Source: Actinomycetota bacterium (lineage in GTDB: Bacteria; Actinomycetota; Acidimicrobiia; Spongiisociales; UBA11373). From it: a stretch of 34,400 bases of DNA. The DNA is taken from positions 1-34,400 of the forward strand of contig JAHJML010000025.1 of assembly GCA_018821365.1 (NCBI GenBank), given 5' to 3'. Made by a program: the position numbers and the translations under genes. Below the pieces are notes generated by a model that searched no databases, was not told the origin of the DNA, and saw only the letters and a program-made list of their open reading frames with translations. Within the stretch, counting starts at the first letter, position 1. Each line of letters starts with the position of its first letter. Below, piece by piece: positions 9,363 to 19,607 of this stretch.

Positions 9363-10338
9363 CGAGGCCGGCCTCGATCTTGCCGAGCAGTCCCTGCTCC
9401 CACCCGTCGGCGGCCATCTCGAGGGCGTTGCCGATGGCGACCCGCGATGAGGACCCGTGAGCGATCACCACCGTCCCCCTGACGCCCACCAGATGAGCGC
9501 CGCCGTGGGCCTCGGGGTCGAGCCGGGCTCGCACCGCCATCAGTCTGGGCAGCACCAGGCCCACCGCCGCTTGGAAGGCCGGATCGTCATCGGCGCTGAG
9601 AGCCTCGAGCACGTCCCGAGCGACCACCCGGGCGGTGCCCTCCACGGTCTTGAGCAGCACATTGCCGGTGAAGCCGTCGGTGACGACCACGTCCGCCTTG
9701 CCGTCGGCGAGGTCGCGGCCCTCGATGTTCCCGACGAAATCGATCGGCATCCGGCCCAGCAGGGCGTGTGCCTCCCTCTCACCGGCGCGGCCCTTGCCGG
9801 GCTCCTCACCGATGTTGAGCAGGCCCACCCGCGGCGACGAGCAGCCCAGGTAGATCTCGGCGAGCACCGAGCCCATCACCCCGAACTCCGCCAGCGTGGA
9901 CGGCCTCACCTCGAGGTTGGCGCCGATGTCCAGCACCACCGCCGGGCTGCCCATCGGGAAGATCGTCGCCAGGGCGGGACGCGACACTCCCTGGAGCCTG
10001 CCGATCACGATGGCAGCCGCCGCCAGCGCGGCACCGGTGGACCCCGCCGACACCATCCCCTGCACCTCGCCCTCGGAGACCAGGCGGGCCGCCACGGTCA
10101 CCGAGGCGCCCTTCTTGGCCCGGATCGCCGACCCGGGGTCGTCGCCCATCGCCACCACCTCGGGAGCGTGGACGATGGGCAGCTCGGATCCGGCGGCGGC
10201 CAGTTCGGCTTCGAGTTGGGAGCGGTCGCCGACCAGGACGACGTCGATGCCTCTGGCGGCAGCGTCGAGTGCGCCCAACACCGTCTGGTGTGGGGCGTGA
10301 TCGCCTCCCATGGCGTCCAGCGCGATGCGCGCCGTCAT
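9355..10338 (-). CDS. plsX: Phosphate acyltransferase PlsX
   Basis: MTARIALDAMGGDHAPHQTVLGAL...AIRAKKGASVTVAARLVSEGEVQGMVSAGSTGAALAAA. Confidence 0.95.
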   Translation of the reverse strand: MTARIALDAMGGDHAPHQTVLGALDAAARGIDVVLVGDRSQLEAELAAAGSELPIVHAPEVVAMGDDPGSAIRAKKGASVTVAARLVSEGEVQGMVSAGSTGAALAAAAIVIGRLQGVSRPALATIFPMGSPAVVLDIGANLEVRPSTLAEFGVMGSVLAEIYLGCSSPRVGLLNIGEEPGKGRAGEREAHALLGRMPIDFVGNIEGRDLADGKADVVVTDGFTGNVLLKTVEGTARVVARDVLEALSADDDPAFQAAVGLVLPRLMAVRARLDPEAHGGAHLVGVRGTVVIAHGSSSRVAIGNALEMAADGWEQGLLGKIEAGLDG

Positions 10339-10348
10339 GGGGTTCGCC

Positions 10349-10525
10349 TCAACCCTGCGAGACGACCTCGCGGCCCCGGTACGTGCCGCACTCGGGACAC
10401 ACCCGGTGAGGGAGCTTCTCGGCATTGCACTGCGGGCAGCGCGAGGTCCGGGGAGCACTCACCTTCCAGACGGCCTTGCGGCGCCGGGTGCGGGATCGGG
10501 ACATTTTCTTCTTGGGGACCGCCAT
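10349..10525 (-). CDS. rpmF: 50S ribosomal protein L32
   Basis: MAVPKKKMSRSRTRRRKAVWKVSAPRTSRCPQCNAEKLPHRVCPECGTYRGREVV, with CxxC...CxxC. Confidence 0.96.
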   Translation of the reverse strand: MAVPKKKMSRSRTRRRKAVWKVSAPRTSRCPQCNAEKLPHRVCPECGTYRGREVVSQG

Positions 10526-10536
10526 GACGCGCTCTC

Positions 10537-11040
10537 CTACGGTTCGAGCAATTCGCGGAGCCCTGCAAACGGAGAAGACGAATCCTCGTCGTGCCCCGGG
10601 CAGGCGCCCGTATTCAAGTCGGCTCCGCACCGTCCGCAAAGTCCCAGACAGTCGGGGCGGCAGGTGGGGAGCAGCGGAAGGGCCAGTACGACCGCATCGC
10701 GGACCGGATTCTCGAGGTCGGCGACCTCGCCGTCGAGGGGGTAATCGGCGTCCCGGCTCGACTCGATCATCTCGCCGAGGGGGACCTCGATCGTCTCCTG
10801 CCAGGTGGCGTTGCACCGGTGGCAGGCGTGCTCGGCCACCGCAACCGCCTTCCCACTGGCATACACGCCGCCCGAGGCGCCCTCCAGGGAAACCTCGACG
10901 AGGAGGGGCTGGTTCGGGACGAGCCGGCTCAGTTCCACTCCCCAATCGACCGGCGCCGACAGCTCCTCGACGCGCCGTTCACCGGTCCTGTGGAGCAGGT
11001 CCGACACGACGATCCGAAAGGGAGAAGAGGGGTGGCCCAC
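10537..11040 (-). CDS. DUF177 / YceD family protein
   Basis: Directly upstream of rpmF; CHRCNATWQETIEVPLGEMIE and LPTCRPDCLGLCGRCGADLNTGACPGH are YceD/DUF177 hallmarks. Confidence 0.9.
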   Translation of the reverse strand: MGHPSSPFRIVVSDLLHRTGERRVEELSAPVDWGVELSRLVPNQPLLVEVSLEGASGGVYASGKAVAVAEHACHRCNATWQETIEVPLGEMIESSRDADYPLDGEVADLENPVRDAVVLALPLLPTCRPDCLGLCGRCGADLNTGACPGHDEDSSSPFAGLRELLEP

Positions 11041-11062
11041 GGCGCCGGATTCTAGCCGTGGC

Positions 11063-11593
11063 CTATCCGTCGTCCTCGGGTGACCCGTAGCGCGGCCGGG
11101 TCTGGTGCAGCTCGGCGCGGGAGTGGCGCACCTGGGACAGCAGGTCGGCGAGGACCCCCTCGGTCTCGGCGAGCGTCTTCTCGCTGTAGTCCTCCGACTC
11201 CAACCGGACCCTGGTCGCCTCCGCCTCCGCCCTCCTCACCAGAGCGTTGGCCTCCTCCACCGCCTCCCTGACGATGTACGACTCGCCGACCAGCTCGTCG
11301 GAGCGCTCCCTGGCTCGATCCAGCATGTCCCTGGCGGTCTCGTTGGTCCGGGCGACGAACGACTCCCGCTCCCGAACCATCCACCTGGCGGCCCGCAGTT
11401 CGTCGGGGAGCTCGTCGCGGAGCCGGTAGAGCATGTCGATCAGCTTGGCCCGATCGAGCATGACGTTGTTGGACAGCGGGACGGTGCGGGCCCCTTCGAC
11501 CGCCATCACCAGTTCGTCGACCAGCTCGAGCAGTTCTCCCAATCGGGGGGGAACCTGCACGGCCTCGGGCTGCTGCTGCTCTTGATCACTCAT
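11063..11593 (-). CDS. Coiled-coil protein, DivIVA/SepIVA-like (conserved actinobacterial)
   Basis: Highly charged helical protein RLGELLELVDELVMAVEGARTVPLSNNVMLDRAKLIDMLYRLRDELPDELRAA...; neighbour of coaD. Confidence 0.65.
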   Translation of the reverse strand: MSDQEQQQPEAVQVPPRLGELLELVDELVMAVEGARTVPLSNNVMLDRAKLIDMLYRLRDELPDELRAARWMVRERESFVARTNETARDMLDRARERSDELVGESYIVREAVEEANALVRRAEAEATRVRLESEDYSEKTLAETEGVLADLLSQVRHSRAELHQTRPRYGSPEDDG

Positions 11594-12065
11594 GGGCCAT
11601 CCGCTCCTTCAACGCCGCGGCCACGATCGGCGGCACCAGTTCGTCCACGTCGCCCCCCAGCATGGCGACCTCCTTCACGAGCGACGAGGAGAGGTAGCCC
11701 AGCGACGGGGCGGTTGCCACGAACATCGTCACGATGCCCGACAGGTGCCGGTTCATCTGGGCCAACTGGAGCTCGTAATCGAAATCTGTCATCGCCCGGA
11801 GGCCCTTGACGATCACCTCGGCCCCCACCTCGCGGGCACAGTCCACCAGCAGTCCTGCAAAGGCGACACACTCGACGTGCGGCCACTCGGCGCAGGTTTC
11901 CCGCAGCATGGCGAGCCGCTCCTCCGACGTGAACATCGACTGCTTGGATGGATTGAGGACCACCCCGACGACGACCCGGTCGTACAGGCCGGCGCAGCGG
12001 GCGATCACATCGAGATGCCCCTTGGTGGGAGGGTCGAAGCTTCCGGGAACCAGGGCGGTGGTCAA
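11586..12065 (-). CDS. coaD: Phosphopantetheine adenylyltransferase
   Basis: MTTALVPGSFDPPTKGHLDVIARCAGLYDRVVVGVVLNPSKQSMFTSEERLAMLRE...VIVKGLRAMTDFDYELQLAQMNRHL. Confidence 0.96.
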   Translation of the reverse strand: MTTALVPGSFDPPTKGHLDVIARCAGLYDRVVVGVVLNPSKQSMFTSEERLAMLRETCAEWPHVECVAFAGLLVDCAREVGAEVIVKGLRAMTDFDYELQLAQMNRHLSGIVTMFVATAPSLGYLSSSLVKEVAMLGGDVDELVPPIVAAALKERMAHE

Positions 12066-12601
12066 CGATCCTCCTCGATCACGAAACGGGTGATCTCCGT
12101 GTCGCCGTAGCGGCGGCAGTCCACCAGTGCCAGCCCCGGGACCCCGGGGATCCCGCTCTCGGCTCTCCGATGCACCACCACCACACCTCCGACCCTCAGC
12201 CGGCTCAGCACCTTGCCGAGGACCTCCTCCACGGACGCTAGCGGGCAGTCGTAGGGGGGGTCAACGAACACCAGATCGAATCGGTCCCGGGTCGCCTCCA
12301 GAAACGGCCCGACGTCCCCTGCCACGATCTCGCCGCCCAATCCGACCGCCGCCACGTTGTCGCGCAAAGAGGTGACGGCCCGGCGCCCCCGCTCGACGAA
12401 GACGACCCGGGCCGCTCCCCGGCTCAGCGCCTCCAACCCGATGCTGCCCGACCCGGCGTAGAGGTCGAGGACCTCGGCGCCGGGCACCAGCGCCCCCAGC
12501 GAAGAGAACAGGGCCTCGCGCACCCGGTCCATCATCGGCCGGGTTCCCTCGCCGGGCGCCCGCAGCGTGCGGCCCTTGGCCGAGCCTGCGATCACCCGCA
12601 T
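12062..12601 (-). CDS. rsmD: 16S rRNA (guanine(966)-N(2))-methyltransferase RsmD
   Basis: MRVIAGSAKGRTLRAPGEGTRPMMDRVREALFSSL...VLDLYAGSGSIGLEALSRGA...DLVFVDPPYDCPL. Confidence 0.94.
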   Translation of the reverse strand: MRVIAGSAKGRTLRAPGEGTRPMMDRVREALFSSLGALVPGAEVLDLYAGSGSIGLEALSRGAARVVFVERGRRAVTSLRDNVAAVGLGGEIVAGDVGPFLEATRDRFDLVFVDPPYDCPLASVEEVLGKVLSRLRVGGVVVVHRRAESGIPGVPGLALVDCRRYGDTEITRFVIEEDR

Positions 12602-12608
12602 CGGACGC

Positions 12609-14687
12609 TCACGAGATCATCAGCCACTCGGCCTCACCGCCCAGCAGTGCCTGCAACTCGGCGGCGACCTCGGGGTGCCGCTGCAGGTCGGGGTCGTCGG
12701 CCACCAACCCGAACGCTTCGCGCCGGGCCACGATCAGCGTCTCCGTGTCCTCGAGGATGTCGGCCAGCCTCAGGTCGGGCATCCCGGCCTGCCTGGCTCC
12801 GAACACCGTGCCCTGCTTGCGAATCCGCAGATCCTCCTCGGCGAGGCGGAACCCGTCGGTGGTGGCCAGCATCGCCGCCAGGCGCTGCTCGCCCTCGGGG
12901 GTGGTCGGCTCGGCCACCAGGACGCAGGTCGAGGGGTGCTCGCCGCGCCCGACCCGCCCCCGCAGTTGATGCAACTGGCTGAGCCCGAACCGGTCGGCGT
13001 CCTCCACCACCATCACCGTGGCATTGGTGATGTCGATGCCGACCTCGATGACGGTGGTCGCCACCAGCACGTCGATGTCCCCGGCCCGCATCTCCGCCAT
13101 CACCGATTCCTTGTCGGCCGACCGCATCTGGCCGTGGAGCAATCCCAGCCTGAGGTCGGGGAACACCGCCTGAAGCCGCTCGTACTCGGCGGTGGCCGAG
13201 GCCACCTGCAGCTTGACGCTGTCCTCGACCAGTGGGCAGACCACGAACGCCTGACGGCCCGCCGCCACCTCGGTCCTGATCAGGTCGTAGATCGGCCCCA
13301 TCTCGCCCGCAGAGGCCCCGATGGTGCGGACCTCCTTCCTGCCGGCCGGCATCTCGTCGAGGACCGACACGTCGAGGTCGCCGTACAGCGTCATCGCCAG
13401 CGTGCGAGGGATGGGAGTGGCCGTCATGATCAACAGATCGGGCTGCGGGCCGTCGGCCTTGTCGCGGAGGCCCACGCGCTGATGGACTCCGAAGCGATGC
13501 TGCTCGTCGACGACGGCGATCCCGAGCCGGTCGAAGCCGACTCCCTCCTGGATGAGGGCATGGGTCCCCACCACCACGTCCACCGTCCCCGCCGCCACCG
13601 CCTCGATGACTCCGGTCCGGTCCTGAGAGCTCCCGGTCAGCAGCGCCATCCGGACCCCGACCAGCGCCGCCAGCGGGGCGAGCCCCAGGTAGTGCTGCTC
13701 GGCCAGCACCTCGGTCGGCGCCATCACCGCCCCCTGGAACCCGCCCTGCACCCCGGTCAGCAGGGCGGCCATGGCGACGATGGTCTTGCCCGACCCCACC
13801 TCGCCCTGCAGGAGGCGATGCATCGGATGGGACGAGGCCATGTCGTGCTGGATCTCGCCGATGACGCGGCGCTGGGCTCCGGTGAGGGTGTAGGGGAGCG
13901 ACTCGATGAACGAATCCACCAGACCGGCGCCGAGGACGTGCTCGATGCCCTCCTCCTCCTCGATCTGACGATGCTTGCGGATGGCGAGGGCCACCTCGAG
14001 GCGGAACAACTCGTCGAACACGAGCCGTTGCCGGGCGGGCCCGATGGCATCCATCGTCTCGGGAAAGTGGATGTCGAAGAGGGCGGTGTCCCGATCACAG
14101 AGCCCGAGACGCTCCCGCATCTCGGCAGGCAGCGGGTCGGAGACCGGTCGGGCCCTGCTCAGGGCGTTGTGGATCGCTCTCCTCAGCCACCCGGGACCGA
14201 CCCCGCCGGCGCTGGGGTGCACCGGCACTACCCTGCCGGTGATCAGCGACTCGGCGGGTCGGTCGAGCACGTCGGCATCGGGCGACTTCATCTGCAGCCT
14301 GCCCCGAAAACGCTCGATCCTGCCGGAGAGCGCCACCTCGGACCCCTCCGTCAACTGGCGGGCCCGGAACGGCTGGTTGAACCAGACCGCAAACAGGTAG
14401 GAGGCGCCGTCGAAGATCGTCGCCTCCACGATGGTCATCTTCGCCCGGGGGCGTCGGACGGCGACCTTCTTGACCGTCCCGATGGCGGTGACCTCCTCGC
14501 CGACGGGGAGTTCGGCCAGCGGGGCCAACAGCGAGCGGTCGATGTAGCGGCGCGGGGTGTGCAGCAGGAGGTCGGCGACGGTGGCGATGCCGGCCTTGCG
14601 GAGATCGGCCCCGCGGGCGCCGGAGAGCCCCTGGACCCGCTCCACCCCGATGCCGGTCAGGTAGGCGAGACTGCGCCCGTCGCTCAC
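12609..14687 (-). CDS. recG: ATP-dependent DNA helicase RecG
   Basis: GTG start; LTGAQRRVIGEIQHDMASSHPMHRLLQGEVGSGKTIVAMAAL, VVDEQHRFGVHQR, MTATPIPRTLAMTLYGDLDVS, GRVGRGEHPSTCVLV. Confidence 0.95.
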   Translation of the reverse strand: MSDGRSLAYLTGIGVERVQGLSGARGADLRKAGIATVADLLLHTPRRYIDRSLLAPLAELPVGEEVTAIGTVKKVAVRRPRAKMTIVEATIFDGASYLFAVWFNQPFRARQLTEGSEVALSGRIERFRGRLQMKSPDADVLDRPAESLITGRVVPVHPSAGGVGPGWLRRAIHNALSRARPVSDPLPAEMRERLGLCDRDTALFDIHFPETMDAIGPARQRLVFDELFRLEVALAIRKHRQIEEEEGIEHVLGAGLVDSFIESLPYTLTGAQRRVIGEIQHDMASSHPMHRLLQGEVGSGKTIVAMAALLTGVQGGFQGAVMAPTEVLAEQHYLGLAPLAALVGVRMALLTGSSQDRTGVIEAVAAGTVDVVVGTHALIQEGVGFDRLGIAVVDEQHRFGVHQRVGLRDKADGPQPDLLIMTATPIPRTLAMTLYGDLDVSVLDEMPAGRKEVRTIGASAGEMGPIYDLIRTEVAAGRQAFVVCPLVEDSVKLQVASATAEYERLQAVFPDLRLGLLHGQMRSADKESVMAEMRAGDIDVLVATTVIEVGIDITNATVMVVEDADRFGLSQLHQLRGRVGRGEHPSTCVLVAEPTTPEGEQRLAAMLATTDGFRLAEEDLRIRKQGTVFGARQAGMPDLRLADILEDTETLIVARREAFGLVADDPDLQRHPEVAAELQALLGGEAEWLMIS

Positions 14688-16411
14688 TCGGACCCGATCA
14701 GATAGGGGTAGAGCGGCTGCCCGCCGGCGGCGACATGGAGGGTGACATCGGGCCGCTGCTCGGCCAGCCAGGCGGCGGCGGCCTCCGTCACAGCGGGCCG
14801 GGCGCCGGAGCCGGTGAAGAGGGTGACGATCTCGTGGCCGGGACCGACGACGGCCTCCATCAGGGCGATCAGCGCCTTGCGTTCGGCCTTCTCGGCCCTG
14901 GCATCGACCCGGGCCCGCATCCGGCGCTTGCCGAACAGCCAGCCTTCGATCCGGCGGCCCCAGACCGTCCCCCGGTGGGCGGGGACGATCACCTCGACGG
15001 TTCCGTCCACCAACCCCAGCCAATCCCCCTCGGAGATGGTCCCTGCCGGGGTCCTGGCATCCCGCACCGCCCGGGTCATCTCGCCCGAGGTGAGCGCCGC
15101 CGCCGCCCGGCCCATGGCCCCTGCGGTGACGCCGGCATCGGAGTGCGGCTCATAGGCGATCAGGGCGGCGATCCCCTGCAAGATCGATCGGGTGGGGACC
15201 ACGTGGATGGTCTTGCGGGTCAACGGGTCCAACTGCTCGGCGGCGGGCACGACGTTCTTGTTGTTGGGCAGCACGATCACGGTCTTGGCGGGCGCCGCCT
15301 CCACGGCGGCCAGCAGGTCTCCGACCGAGGGATTGATCGTCTGTCCCCCGACCACCACTCCCTGGACGCCGTACTGGCGGAACATCTCGATGATCCCGGC
15401 GCCGGCGGCCACCGCAACCACCCCGACCTTGGCCTTGCGGGCATCGGGGAGCGGTTCGAAGAGCGGCCGGCCGTGGATCTCGTCGGCGGCGGCCTGCTCT
15501 GCCAGATCGGTGATCCTGATGCGGTGAGGGCGTCCCTCGGCGATGCCGGCCTCGATGGCGGGGCCGATGTCATCGGTGTGGATGTGGCAGTTCCAGGCCC
15601 CCTCTCCGCCCACGACCACGATCGAGTCGCCGACACCGGCCCAGGCGGCCTTCAGTCGGTCGCCGGCGCCATCCGCCCCGTCGAGCAGGAACATCACCTC
15701 GTAGCGGAGGTAGGCGACCGAAGCCTCCCGTTTCCCATCGCTGCGCTCCCGGCGGGGCAGGTCGGCCTCGGCCGACAGCAGGTCGGCGGGCAATGGAGGA
15801 GCGGCGCCGGTGACTTCTTCGAGCAGCGCGGCAAACAACAGCAGCAACCCGGCGCCGCCGGCATCGACCACGCCGGCCTCGGCGAGGACCGGGAGCAGAT
15901 CGGGCGTCCTGCGCAGCGATTCCTCGGCCACCCGGTAGGCGGCCGCCAGAGTCTCCGGCAGGTCGCCGGCATGAAGATCGGCGATGGCCTCGGCCGTCTC
16001 CCGCAACACCGTCAGGATGGTTCCTTCCACCGGGCGGCCGACCGCCTCATAGGCGGCCTCGGCTGCCCTCCCGATCGCCTCGGAGAACCCGCCGGCATCG
16101 AGTCCCTCCCGGCCGTCCAGCGTGGCTGCGATCGCCCGCAGCACCTGCGAGAGGATGATGCCGCTGTTGCCCTGGGCGCCCATCAGGGACCCGTGGGAGA
16201 TCGCCTCGACGAGTTGTCCCATGTCGGAGGCCTTGTGGGATCGCTCGACGACGGCTTCCATGGTGGCGGCCATGTTGCTGCCGGTGTCCCCGTCTGGGAC
16301 CGGATAGACGTTGAGGCGATTGAGCGCTCCCTGCTGCTCGCGCAGCAGGCCGAGGTAGCGCCGCAGGGCACCCTTGACGGCAGGAACGCCCAACTCTGGG
16401 TTGATGGCCAC
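14684..16411 (-). CDS. DAK2-domain / DegV-like protein (YloV/FakA-like)
   Basis: GTG start; [96 protein letters not shown]. Confidence 0.88.
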   Translation of the reverse strand: MAINPELGVPAVKGALRRYLGLLREQQGALNRLNVYPVPDGDTGSNMAATMEAVVERSHKASDMGQLVEAISHGSLMGAQGNSGIILSQVLRAIAATLDGREGLDAGGFSEAIGRAAEAAYEAVGRPVEGTILTVLRETAEAIADLHAGDLPETLAAAYRVAEESLRRTPDLLPVLAEAGVVDAGGAGLLLLFAALLEEVTGAAPPLPADLLSAEADLPRRERSDGKREASVAYLRYEVMFLLDGADGAGDRLKAAWAGVGDSIVVVGGEGAWNCHIHTDDIGPAIEAGIAEGRPHRIRITDLAEQAAADEIHGRPLFEPLPDARKAKVGVVAVAAGAGIIEMFRQYGVQGVVVGGQTINPSVGDLLAAVEAAPAKTVIVLPNNKNVVPAAEQLDPLTRKTIHVVPTRSILQGIAALIAYEPHSDAGVTAGAMGRAAAALTSGEMTRAVRDARTPAGTISEGDWLGLVDGTVEVIVPAHRGTVWGRRIEGWLFGKRRMRARVDARAEKAERKALIALMEAVVGPGHEIVTLFTGSGARPAVTEAAAAWLAEQRPDVTLHVAAGGQPLYPYLIGSE

Positions 16412-16578
16412 GGTGCCCGGGAGTATACGAGGGCAGTTGGTCGGCAGCCCTGCCACGCCCCACTCGGCGGCCCGGCCGGGACATCCGGCGCGGCGGGGCG
16501 GTTGGAGTGCTGGTGAACCGCCGTCTGGCGTCCCCCACCTGCGGTGGTATCCTTCCGCCCGCTCGTCAGGAGGTCTCC

Positions 16579-16767
16579 ATGTCCTATCGCTGCGAGGTCT
16601 GTGGCAAGGGGCCATGGGTCGGCAAGCAGGTCAGCCACTCTCACCGCCGGAGCAGCCGTCGCTGGCTGCCCAACATCCAGCGCGTCCGGGTGAGGCACGG
16701 CAGCAACTCGAAGCGGGTTCGCATCTGCACCTCCTGTCTCAAGGCCGGCAAGGTCGACAAGGTCTAG
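16579..16767 (+). CDS. rpmB: 50S ribosomal protein L28
   Basis: [38 protein letters not shown]...[18 protein letters not shown] caggaggt upstream. Confidence 0.95.
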   Translation: MSYRCEVCGKGPWVGKQVSHSHRRSSRRWLPNIQRVRVRHGSNSKRVRICTSCLKAGKVDKV

Positions 16768-16771
16768 CGCC

Positions 16772-16984
16772 GTGCAGGGAGTGGTCAAGGTCTACGACCC
16801 CGCCACCGGTTTCGGCACCATCCTGCTCGACGACGCCATCACCGAGATCCTGCTGTCCCCCGGCGCGCTCAAGGGGAGCATCTTCCGCACGCTGCGCCAG
16901 GGCCAGCGCATCGTCTTCGAGACCCGCCGGGAAGGCGATCGCACCTACGCGACGTCGATCCGCCTCGGGTCCGACGGCGCTTAG
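16772..16984 (+). CDS. Cold-shock-like (OB fold) small protein
   Basis: 70 aa MQGVVKVYDPATGFGTILLDDAITEILLSPGALKGSIFRTLRQGQRIVFETRREGDRTYATSIRLG; CSD-like G-x-V-K-x-Y-D-P-x-T-G-F-G-x-I. Confidence 0.75.
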   Translation: MQGVVKVYDPATGFGTILLDDAITEILLSPGALKGSIFRTLRQGQRIVFETRREGDRTYATSIRLGSDGA

Positions 16985-18198
16985 CCGGCCACCCACTCGT
17001 CCTGCGACTCGTCCTGCGACGCCCGGTGCCGCTCCCACAGGTGCTCCAGCACCATCTGGATCCCATCGACGGTGCGCTCGGCGCGCAGTGAGTGGAGCGC
17101 ATCGAACCCGTGGGTCGCACCGGGTATCTCGGCCAGGCCGACCGGAACCGGGCCCTCCGCCCTGAGTGCTGCGGCGAGGCGCCGGGATTCGCCCGGCCTC
17201 ACCAGCGAATCGGCACTGCCGTGCACGATCAAGAACGGGGGGCGGTCGGATCGGGCCGCCCGCACCGGCGCCGCCGCATCCCACAGGGCGGGCTGCTCGG
17301 CCGGTTCGGCCTTCAGCACATAGCGCGACAGATACGGCCACTTGGGTCGGGTACCCGAACGATCCAGCAGATCGTGGACGCCGTACAGCGGCACACACGC
17401 CTGCACCGCCGTGTCGGCGTCCTCGAACCCCGGTTGGTACTCGAGCCGGTCGGAGGTCAGGGCGGCCAGCGCCGCCAGCTGGCCGCCCGCCGAGCCGCCG
17501 GTGATCGCCAGGAACGAAGGGTCCGCCCCGTGCTCACGGCCGTGGCGGCGTATCCAGGCGATTGCCCGCTTCACGTCGACCAGGTGGTCGGGGAAGGTGG
17601 CACGGGGACTGAGCCGATAGGAGATCGAATACACCACCCACCCCGCCGCCGCCATCCTGTGCACCAGGGGGCGGGCCTGCTGGTCCCGCCTTCCACCGGT
17701 CCACCCGCCTCCGTGCACCTGGAGGAGCACCGGCCGCCCTCCGCCCCCGCCTGCGATCGAGAACCGATCGAGACGATGAGCGGGGTCGGGCCCGTAGCCG
17801 GCATCTCTGACCACTTCGATCGATCCCGGGGGCGCCGGATAGGGGCGCAGCATCCTCGTCCAGCGGGCCGGAGGCATCCGAACCGGGTGCCCGGTCGCCT
17901 CGGCGACCGCCGACTCGAGCACCCGACGGGTGCCGAGCCCTCGCAGGTGGTTGACCGCCAGCAGCACGATCGACACCCCCAGGAGTGCCAACCCGGTGCG
18001 GCCGGCCCAGCCGCCCGCCCACCCCGCCCACCAGAAGCCGGCCGCCAGCAGCAGTTGGCCGGAGGCGTGGAAGGGGGCGAGTTCACCGGTGAGGAGGGCC
18101 GGGAACCACCACGGGCCGAAGCGGCCCCGGGTGGTGCGGACCGCATTCCACCCGAGGGCCGCCGCCACCACCGACAGCATGAGGAGCAGGAGGGACAT
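16981..18198 (-). CDS. Alpha/beta hydrolase (BD-FAE/esterase-like) with N-terminal TM segments
   Basis: LLQVHGGGWTGG (oxyanion HGGG), ITGGSAGGQLAALAAL nucleophile elbow, FLIVHGSADSLV; N-terminal hydrophobic segments. Confidence 0.88.
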   Translation of the reverse strand: MSLLLLMLSVVAAALGWNAVRTTRGRFGPWWFPALLTGELAPFHASGQLLLAAGFWWAGWAGGWAGRTGLALLGVSIVLLAVNHLRGLGTRRVLESAVAEATGHPVRMPPARWTRMLRPYPAPPGSIEVVRDAGYGPDPAHRLDRFSIAGGGGGRPVLLQVHGGGWTGGRRDQQARPLVHRMAAAGWVVYSISYRLSPRATFPDHLVDVKRAIAWIRRHGREHGADPSFLAITGGSAGGQLAALAALTSDRLEYQPGFEDADTAVQACVPLYGVHDLLDRSGTRPKWPYLSRYVLKAEPAEQPALWDAAAPVRAARSDRPPFLIVHGSADSLVRPGESRRLAAALRAEGPVPVGLAEIPGATHGFDALHSLRAERTVDGIQMVLEHLWERHRASQDESQDEWVAG

Positions 18199-18299
18199 CG
18201 GCGGGAAGTATCGGCGCTTCCGGCAATCGGCGCCAACCCGGCCAGAAGGCCGATCCCGGCGGTAGAGTCCTACCAACGCACCCCATGAAGGAGTGACAG

Positions 18300-18533
18300 G
18301 TGGTCGAAGCCTATGTGCTCATCCAGACCGAGGTCGGCAAGGCTGCCCAGGTAGCCCGCGAAGTGGGCAAGATCCCGGGCGTCAAGGTGTCCGAGGCCGT
18401 CACCGGCCCCTACGACGCCATCGTCCATGCGATGTCCGACGATGTCGACTCGCTCGGCAAACTCGTCGTGGCCCGCATCCAGTCGGTCGAAGGCATCACC
18501 CGCACGCTGACCTGCCCGGTCGTCAAGCTGTAG
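18300..18533 (+). CDS. Stand-alone Lrp/AsnC ligand-binding (RAM) domain protein
   Basis: 77 aa VEAYVLIQTEVGKAAQVAREVGKIPGVKVSEAVTGPYDAIVHAMSDDVDSLGKLVVARIQSVEGITRTLTCPVV; no HTH; GTG start. Confidence 0.9.
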   Translation: MVEAYVLIQTEVGKAAQVAREVGKIPGVKVSEAVTGPYDAIVHAMSDDVDSLGKLVVARIQSVEGITRTLTCPVVKL

Positions 18534-18578
18534 AGGCTGGTCGGCGGCTGCGAGCACCCGAGTTGTGGCGCGCCCGAT

Positions 18579-19589
18579 TCAGGCTTCCAGGGCCAGGCTC
18601 ACCAGTTCGTCACACAGATCCGAGTAGGGCATCCCGGTGGCGGCCCACATCATCGGGAACATCGATTTGGGAGTGAACCCCGGCATCGTGTTGATCTCGT
18701 TGATGACGAACCCGCGCCCGTCCTCCTCGTAGAAGAAGTCGACCCGGGCCAGACCCCGGCACTCCAGGGCGGTGAAGGCGCGCCCGGCCAGCTCCCGCAC
18801 CGCCGCGGTGGCAGGCTCCGACAACGGGGCCGGCACCAGCAGGGTGGTGGCGTCGTCCTGGTACTTGGCGTCGTAGGTGTACCAACCGGCCACCACGATC
18901 TCCCCGGGAAGCGAGGAGCGGGGCCCCTCGAGAACGGCCACCTCGATCTCGCGCCCCCTCACCTCCTGCTCCACCAACACCTTGTCGCCGTGCCGAAGTG
19001 CTTCGAGCACCCCGTCCTTGAACGAACCGTCGTCGTCGGCGCGGGAGATTCCCACCGATGAGCCGAGTTCGGCGGGCTTGACGAACACCGGATAGCCCAA
19101 TTCGGCGCGGACCTTGGCGGTGATCCCGGCCGGATCGTCTGAGAAGCCTCCGGCGCGGATGGTGACGAACGGGCTGATGGCGAGGCCGGCATCCCGGAAC
19201 AGGCGCTTGGCGATGTCCTTGTCCATCGCGACCGCCGATCCGACCACTCCGCTGCCCACGTAGGGCACACCGGCCATCTCGAACATCCCCTGGACGGTGC
19301 CGTCCTCGCCGTAGGGGCCGTGCAGCACCGGGAAGGCGACATCGAAGCGGTGCCGATCGGCCCCCGCCCGCAGCACACCAGAGGGCATCTCGAGGAACGC
19401 CTCCCGGCCCTCGGCCACCAGGGGCCGCTCGACGGGGTCGGCGAGGCGCCACGACCCGTCCCGGCGGATGCCGACCGCCAGGACCTCGTGGCCCTTCTCC
19501 GTCAGCGCCTCCACCACCGCCACGGCGGACACACACGAGACCTCATGTTCCTCGGAGCGACCGCCGAAGAAAACAACAACCTTTGCCAT
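18579..19589 (-). CDS. ddl: D-alanine--D-alanine ligase
   Basis: VVVFFGGRSEEHEVSCVSAVAV, LHGPYGEDGTVQGMFEMAGVPYVGSGVVGSAVAMDK, VKPAELGSSVGISRADD, VINEINTMPGFTPKSMFPMMW. Confidence 0.96.
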   Translation of the reverse strand: MAKVVVFFGGRSEEHEVSCVSAVAVVEALTEKGHEVLAVGIRRDGSWRLADPVERPLVAEGREAFLEMPSGVLRAGADRHRFDVAFPVLHGPYGEDGTVQGMFEMAGVPYVGSGVVGSAVAMDKDIAKRLFRDAGLAISPFVTIRAGGFSDDPAGITAKVRAELGYPVFVKPAELGSSVGISRADDDGSFKDGVLEALRHGDKVLVEQEVRGREIEVAVLEGPRSSLPGEIVVAGWYTYDAKYQDDATTLLVPAPLSEPATAAVRELAGRAFTALECRGLARVDFFYEEDGRGFVINEINTMPGFTPKSMFPMMWAATGMPYSDLCDELVSLALEA

Positions 19590-19607
19590 TCGAGGGAGAT
19601 TACCGGT

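Noticed and set aside
12567-14705. 712-aa plus-strand ORF antisense to recG
   Set aside because: Shadow ORF from high GC; recG on the minus strand has complete helicase motifs.
14735-16516. 593-aa plus-strand ORF antisense to the DAK/DegV-like gene
   Set aside because: Shadow ORF; no recognisable motifs, and the opposite frame is a conserved family.
16981-16984. Convergent overlapping stop codons of the cold-shock-like gene and the esterase
   Set aside because: Overlap (TTAG) is real but common in compact high-GC genomes; no further evidence of function.
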